Positions 59,622 to 64,000 of a stretch of 64,000 nt of DNA are shown here, piece after piece (position 1 is the stretch's first letter; each line of letters starts with the position of its first letter). This DNA comes from Orlajensenia sp037404875 (GTDB lineage Bacteria; Actinomycetota; Actinomycetes; Actinomycetales; Microbacteriaceae). The position numbers were made by a program, and so were the translations under genes. The notes under the pieces were generated by a model. It did not search any database and had not been told where the DNA came from. It saw only the letters and a program-made list of their open reading frames with translations. The stretch is taken from contig NZ_JBBELO010000032.1 of assembly GCF_037404875.1 (NCBI RefSeq), forward strand, positions 1 through 64,000. The letters are read 5' to 3'.

Positions 59622-62150
59622 ATGACCGACGACGCGCTCTCGCTGCTCGAGCGCCTGCCCGCTACCGACGATGCGGATGCGGTCTTCGCGGCCTTCGAGG
59701 AATGGACGAGCGCCAGCGGGCTCACCCTCTACCCCGCCCAGGAGGAGGCGCTGATTGAGGTCGTCTCAGGTGCGAACCTCATCCTCTCCACCCCCACGGG
59801 CACCGGGAAGTCGCTCGTCGCCGTCGGAGCCCACTTCGCCGCGATGGCGGCCGGGCGCCGCAGCTTCTACACCGCGCCCATCAAGGCGCTCGTGAGCGAG
59901 AAGTTCTTCGCACTCGTCGACACCTTCGGTGCCGCCAACGTGGGCATGCTCACCGGCGACTCCGCGGTCAATCCCGACGCCCGGATCATCTGCTGCACCG
60001 CCGAGATCCTCGCAAACCAGGCGCTCCGGCACGGCGACGCCCTGTCGGCCGACGTCGTCATCATGGACGAGTTCCACTACTACGGCGACCAGGAGCGCGG
60101 CTGGGCCTGGCAGGTGCCGCTGATCGAGCTCGCGCACAGCCAGTTCGTGCTCATGAGCGCGACGCTCGGCGACACCACCGCCATCGCCGAAGACCTCGAG
60201 CGGCGCACGGGCCGGCCCACGGCATCCGTGACCGGTGTAGAGCGACCGGTTCCGCTGGTCTACTCCTACGAGGCCACGCCCGTGCACGAGGCCATCGAGG
60301 AGCTGCTGCACACCGACCGGGCACCGGTCTACGTCGTGCACTTCTCACAGGCGGCCGCGCTCGAGCGTGCCCAGGCGCTCTCGAGCGTCAAGGTCGCCAG
60401 CCGAGAGCAGCGCGACGAGATCGCGGAGCTCATCGGCGGCTTCCGGTTCACGACAGCGTTCGGCAAGACGCTCTCGCGGCTCATCCGGCTCGGCATCGGC
60501 GTGCACCACGCCGGCATGCTGCCCAAGTACCGGCGCCTCGTCGAGACCCTCGCCCAGCGCGGCCTGCTGCGGGTGATCTGCGGCACCGACACGCTCGGCG
60601 TCGGAATCAACGTGCCCATCCGCACGGTGCTGCTGACCGGCCTGACCAAGTTCGACGGGCAGCGGATGCGACAGCTCACCGCCCGGGAGTTCCACCAGAT
60701 CGCCGGTCGCGCGGGCCGTGCCGGCTTCGACACGAGCGGCACGGTCGTTGCGCTCGCCCCCGAGCACGAGATCGAGAACGCGCGCCTGATGGCCAAGGCC
60801 GGTGACGACGTGAAGAAGCAGCGGCGGGTGGTGCGCAAGAAGGCTCCCGAGGGGTTCGTCTCGTGGGGCGAGGGCTCGTTCAACCGCCTCATCACCGCCG
60901 AGCCGGAGCCCCTGCGCTCGCACCTGCAGATGACGAGCGCGATGCTCATCAACGTGATCGCGCGCGGCGGCGACGTGTTCGCCAACGTGCGCCGACTCGT
61001 GTTCGACAACCACGAGCCCCGCGAGCGGCAGTACGCGCTCGCCCGGCGCGCCCTCTCGATCTACCGCACTCTGCGGGTCGCGGGCATCGTCACGCAGGAC
61101 GAGGACGGCATCCGTCTCACCGTCGACCTGCAGCCGAACTTCGCCCTGAACCAGCCGCTGTCGCCGTTCGCGCTCGCGGCCTTCGAGCTGATCGACCCGG
61201 ATGCGCCGGGTTACGCGCTCGACGTGCTCTCCATCCTCGAGGCCACCCTCGATGACCCGCGCGCGATCCTCTCGCAACAGCAGTTCGTCGCCCGCGGTGA
61301 GGCCGTCGCGGCGATGAAGCGCGAGGGCATCGAGTACGAGGAGCGCATGGAGCTGCTCGAGCAGGTCACCTGGCCCAAGCCCCTCGCCGAGCTGCTCGAT
61401 GCCGCCTATGAGAGCTATGCCGCCGAGCAGCCGTGGGTGCGCGACTTCTCGCTGAGCCCCAAGTCGGTCGTGCGCGACATGTACGAACGTGCCATGTCGT
61501 TCGGCGAGTTCGTGGCGTTCTACAAGCTCGCCCGCACCGAAGGAGTGGTGCTGCGTTACCTCTCCGACGCCTACCGCGCCGCGCGGCAGACCATTCCTCG
61601 CGAGAAGATCGACGACGAGCTCGGCGACCTCATCGAGTGGCTGGGCGAGCTCGTGGCGCAGGTGGACTCGAGCCTGCTCGACGAGTGGAACGAGCTCGCG
61701 CATCCCGATGAGGCCGCCCTCGAGGCGCTGCGTCGTGCCGAGGGCCCGGATGCCGAGATCGTTCCGCCGGCACCGCGCCGACTGACCTCGAACCTGCGCG
61801 CCTTCCGCGTGCTCGTACGCAACGAGCTCTTCCGCCGGGTGCAGCTGGCGGCCCTCGATGACGCCGAGGCCCTCGGCGAGCTCGACGCCGAGCACGGCTT
61901 CGGTGAGGCGCAGTGGGGCGAGGCGTTGGACCGCTACTACGCCGAATACGACGCCATCGGCACGGGGGCGGATGCGCGCAGCAGCGCGCTGCTGCTGCTC
62001 GAGGAGAGCGGCCGGCTCTGGCAGGCGCGGCAGATCTTCGACGACCCCACCGGCGACCGTGACTGGGCGATCAGCGCCGAGGTCGACCTCGACGCCTCCG
62101 ACGAGGCCGGAACGGCCATCGTGCGCGTCACCGCGGTCGCCCCCGCCTGA
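59622..62150 (+). CDS. DEAD/DEAH-box helicase with DUF3516 (Ski2-like, actinobacterial)
   Basis: An 842-aa superfamily 2 helicase. Motif I STPTGTGKS (Lys63), motif II DEFH (149-152), motif III SATLGD, motif V GTDTLGVGIN and motif VI QIAGRAGRAG are complete. The C-terminal half (from about 380) is DUF3516, the actinobacterial extension to Ski2/HelY-like helicases. ATG 59622 lies 8 nt after TAGACT with no Shine-Dalgarno, so I prefer it to a GTG ten codons upstream. Role is probably RNA or DNA unwinding in RNA turnover or repair; it separates the flavin monooxygenase from the ABC genes. Confidence 0.93.
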   Translation: MTDDALSLLERLPATDDADAVFAAFEEWTSASGLTLYPAQEEALIEVVSGANLILSTPTGTGKSLVAVGAHFAAMAAGRRSFYTAPIKALVSEKFFALVDTFGAANVGMLTGDSAVNPDARIICCTAEILANQALRHGDALSADVVIMDEFHYYGDQERGWAWQVPLIELAHSQFVLMSATLGDTTAIAEDLERRTGRPTASVTGVERPVPLVYSYEATPVHEAIEELLHTDRAPVYVVHFSQAAALERAQALSSVKVASREQRDEIAELIGGFRFTTAFGKTLSRLIRLGIGVHHAGMLPKYRRLVETLAQRGLLRVICGTDTLGVGINVPIRTVLLTGLTKFDGQRMRQLTAREFHQIAGRAGRAGFDTSGTVVALAPEHEIENARLMAKAGDDVKKQRRVVRKKAPEGFVSWGEGSFNRLITAEPEPLRSHLQMTSAMLINVIARGGDVFANVRRLVFDNHEPRERQYALARRALSIYRTLRVAGIVTQDEDGIRLTVDLQPNFALNQPLSPFALAAFELIDPDAPGYALDVLSILEATLDDPRAILSQQQFVARGEAVAAMKREGIEYEERMELLEQVTWPKPLAELLDAAYESYAAEQPWVRDFSLSPKSVVRDMYERAMSFGEFVAFYKLARTEGVVLRYLSDAYRAARQTIPREKIDDELGDLIEWLGELVAQVDSSLLDEWNELAHPDEAALEALRRAEGPDAEIVPPAPRRLTSNLRAFRVLVRNELFRRVQLAALDDAEALGELDAEHGFGEAQWGEALDRYYAEYDAIGTGADARSSALLLLEESGRLWQARQIFDDPTGDRDWAISAEVDLDASDEAGTAIVRVTAVAPA

Positions 62151-62171
62151 ATCCGCCCTGAACGCAACCCT

Positions 62172-62198
62172 CGTTACGGCGGGTGACGAGTCGTAACG
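62172..62198. promoter_or_regulatory. CGTTACG/CGTAACG inverted repeat before the peptide-type ABC operon
   Basis: CGTTACG (62172-62178) and CGTAACG (62192-62198) are exact complements, 13 nt apart, 79 nt before the binding-protein start. Confidence 0.5.
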
Positions 62199-62277
62199 GC
62201 CTCCGTCACATTGGTCGACAGCCGCGCATCCCTGGCGCCAGCATCGTGCAATCCCATTCCGCACGAAAGGCACACCG

Positions 62278-63951
62278 ATGTCACGTTTCACCCGAGGCCT
62301 CGCCGCAGCAGGCGCGCTGACCGCGACGCTGGCCCTGCTCGCCGGCTGCGCAGCCCCCGCGAACGTCGCCGGCGCAGCCGACAAGGCCGCCGACAAGACC
62401 GGCGAGAAGCCCGTCACCGGCGGCACGCTCACCTACCTCGAGCAGCAGGCGCACACCAACCTCTACCCGCCGTCGGGCGGTTTCTATCCCAATGGCGGCG
62501 TGCTGAACCAGATCACCGACAAGCTCACCTGGCAGAACCCCGAGACGCTCGCCATCGAGCCCTGGATCGCTAAGTCGTGGGAGGTCAACGACGACAAGAC
62601 GCAGTACACCTTCCACCTGCGCAAGGGCGTCACCTTCAGCGATGGAACGCCGCTCGACGCCGCGGCGGTCGCGAAGAACTTCGACACCTACGGCCTGGGC
62701 AACCCGGCGCTCAAGCAGCCCGTCTCCGAGGTCGTCAACAACTACGACCACAGCGAGGTCATCGACCCGCAGACGGTGAAGTTCTTCTTCTCGAAGCCCT
62801 CACCGGGCTTCCTGCAGGGCACGAGCGTGATCGGTTCCGGGCTCGTCTCGCCGGCTACCCTGGCACTGCCCTACGAGCAACTCGGCGACGCGACGAAGAT
62901 CATCGGATCGGGACCCTTCACCGTCGAGAGCGAGGAGCTCGGCAAGCAGCTCGTGCTCAAGGCCCGCACCGACTACGCCTGGGCCCACGAGTCCAGCGCC
63001 AACCAGGGCCGGCCCTACCTCGACTCCATCACCTACATCGTGACCGGGGAGGACAGCGTGCGCATCGGCTCGCTGCTCTCGGGCCAGGCGGATGCGATCC
63101 GCCAGGTGCAGGCGTACGACGAGGACCAGGTGACCGCGCAGGGCTTCACGGTGTACGCGGCGCCGACGCGCGGGGTCAACGACTCGGTCTCCTTCCGCCC
63201 CGACAACCCGCTCGTCGCCGACGTGAACGTGCGACGCGCCCTGCTCAAGGCGACGGACGCCCAGGAGATCGTCGACACGCTGTTCAGCAAGAACTACCCG
63301 GTGGCCACGAGCGTGCTCGCGCACCAGGCCACCGGCTACGTCGACCTCTCGAAGCAGCTGAAGCCCGATGCGAAGCAGGCGGCGAAGCTGCTCGACGACG
63401 CCGGCTGGAAGAAGGGCGCCGACGGCATCCGTGCCAAGGACGGGCGGGCGCTCGAGCTCACCGTCTACGAGTCGCTGCCGCAGCCGCAGAACAAGCAGGT
63501 GCTGCAACTGCTCGCCCAGCAGTGGGCGAAGGTCGGCGTGAAGCTGAACGTTCTCGCGGGCGACGCGGGAAGCGCGGCGACCGACAACAAGGACGCCCAG
63601 AAGACCCCGCTCGTCGTGACCGAGGTCGGCCGCGCCGATCCCGACGTGATCAAGAGCCAGTTCTACCCCAAGAACCGCGACGGGCTTTTGCAGGCCGGGG
63701 GACTCAGCCCGACCGCGGCGTTCACCGACCCCACCCTCAACGGACTGCTCGAGTCGGAGACCGCCGAGGTCGACCCGGATGCCCGGGCCGCCTTCACCCA
63801 GGATGCCCAGCGCCACCTGATCGACCAGGCACTCAACATCCCATTGTTCGAGGAGCCGCAGGTCTTCGCCGCGGCGCCCTACGTCAAGGGCTGGGACTTC
63901 GAGGCGGTCGGCCGCCCGAGCTTCTACAACACCTGGATCGCGAAGCACTGA
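62278..63951 (+). CDS. Peptide/nickel-type ABC transporter substrate-binding lipoprotein
   Basis: A 557-aa extracellular binding protein of the DppA/OppA/NikA family (SBP_bac_5). The lipobox is LLAGC (Cys24). The core shows IAKSWEVNDDKTQYTFHLRKGVTFSDGTPLDA (about 99-130), the family signature. A helix-rich C-terminal lobe ends in YNTWIAKH. ATG 62278 follows GAAAGG. It is followed after one nt by a DppB-like permease. With the upstream monooxygenase set it may import the organosulfur substrate or a related compound. Confidence 0.94.
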   Translation: MSRFTRGLAAAGALTATLALLAGCAAPANVAGAADKAADKTGEKPVTGGTLTYLEQQAHTNLYPPSGGFYPNGGVLNQITDKLTWQNPETLAIEPWIAKSWEVNDDKTQYTFHLRKGVTFSDGTPLDAAAVAKNFDTYGLGNPALKQPVSEVVNNYDHSEVIDPQTVKFFFSKPSPGFLQGTSVIGSGLVSPATLALPYEQLGDATKIIGSGPFTVESEELGKQLVLKARTDYAWAHESSANQGRPYLDSITYIVTGEDSVRIGSLLSGQADAIRQVQAYDEDQVTAQGFTVYAAPTRGVNDSVSFRPDNPLVADVNVRRALLKATDAQEIVDTLFSKNYPVATSVLAHQATGYVDLSKQLKPDAKQAAKLLDDAGWKKGADGIRAKDGRALELTVYESLPQPQNKQVLQLLAQQWAKVGVKLNVLAGDAGSAATDNKDAQKTPLVVTEVGRADPDVIKSQFYPKNRDGLLQAGGLSPTAAFTDPTLNGLLESETAEVDPDARAAFTQDAQRHLIDQALNIPLFEEPQVFAAAPYVKGWDFEAVGRPSFYNTWIAKH

Positions 63952-63952
63952 G

Positions 63953-64000
63953 ATGGCACGGTACATCCTCGGGCGCGTCGGGCAAGCGGTGCTCGTGCTG
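63953..64000 (+). CDS. ABC transporter permease (DppB/NikB-like), partial at window end
   Basis: Only 16 codons are in the window: MARYILGRVGQAVLVL, the usual start of a DppB-type permease (basic residues then a first membrane helix). It starts one nt after the stop of the binding-protein gene and runs off the window end. Confidence 0.8.
   Translation, partial: MARYILGRVGQAVLVL

Noticed and set aside
62151..62277. SAM or cobalamin riboswitch before the second ABC operon
   Set aside because: The leader is short and lacks the conserved cores; only the short inverted repeat stands out.

Overview
The window is high-GC DNA from an actinomycete, most likely a member of the Microbacteriaceae. The signs are GC-rich third codon positions, many GTG starts, the very frequent hexamer GGATGC/GCATCC inside genes, actinobacterial families (DUF3516 helicase, DUF4349 lipoprotein, a SepX/GlpR-like membrane protein, a helicase-like protein with a Vsr/MTES_1575-type tail) and many apparently leaderless genes with a TANNNT box 5-8 nt before the start codon. 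It looks like ordinary chromosome: one tRNA-Ala, no rRNA, no prophage, no transposase, no CRISPR.

0-8.4 kb holds small regulators and stress genes: a 51-aa basic protein, a TetR regulator with a perfect palindromic operator, a PAS-GAF-GGDEF diguanylate cyclase, a MarR regulator, two alpha/beta hydrolases beside a divergent TetR, a small HTH protein, a PNPOx-like protein, a hexapeptide-repeat protein and CorA. 8.4-17.2 kb holds a large SF1 helicase-like protein with degenerate ATPase motifs, MscL, an FmdB zinc ribbon, 5-formyl-THF cyclo-ligase, GalU, a RimJ-type acetyltransferase, a SepX/GlpR-like division protein, a glutathione peroxidase and tRNA-Ala(CGC). 17.2-30 kb holds a SWIM-SNF2 ATPase, a 370-bp field of short repeated hairpins, Lpd, an AlaX-like editing protein, a VOC protein, a ThrE-type exporter, a KhtTU-like cation/proton antiporter pair, an acyl-CoA dehydrogenase, a small monooxygenase and an SDR protein. 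30-37.6 kb holds ArsR and TetR regulators with their targets, two aldo/keto reductases, an MFS pump and a tandem rhodanese.

37.6-44.1 kb is a coherent cluster: a polar amino-acid ABC transporter (binding protein, permease, ATPase), then a cysteine-synthase-like PLP enzyme, a NtaA/SnaA/SoxA-type flavin monooxygenase and a histidine-ammonia-lyase-like protein that lacks the Ala-Ser-Gly triad needed to make the MIO cofactor. I read it as uptake and breakdown of a sulfur- or nitrogen-bearing amino-acid-like compound. 55.7-64 kb holds a second set of the same flavour: FMN reductase, class V PLP lyase/aminotransferase, a second flavin monooxygenase and the start of a peptide/nickel-type ABC transporter. 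A GTTACG/CGTAAC motif recurs in front of four of these genes and may mark a shared regulator.

44-55.6 kb between them holds a GNAT, HrpA (with two in-frame GPSTGSG inserts from a dispersed repeat), an MFS pump, a small ABC-2 exporter operon with its own winged-helix regulator, an aldo/keto reductase and a DUF255 thioredoxin-fold protein. The strongest leads are the MIO-less lyase cluster, the degenerate helicase-nuclease, the hairpin field at 21.06-21.43 kb, and the shared operator-like motif.
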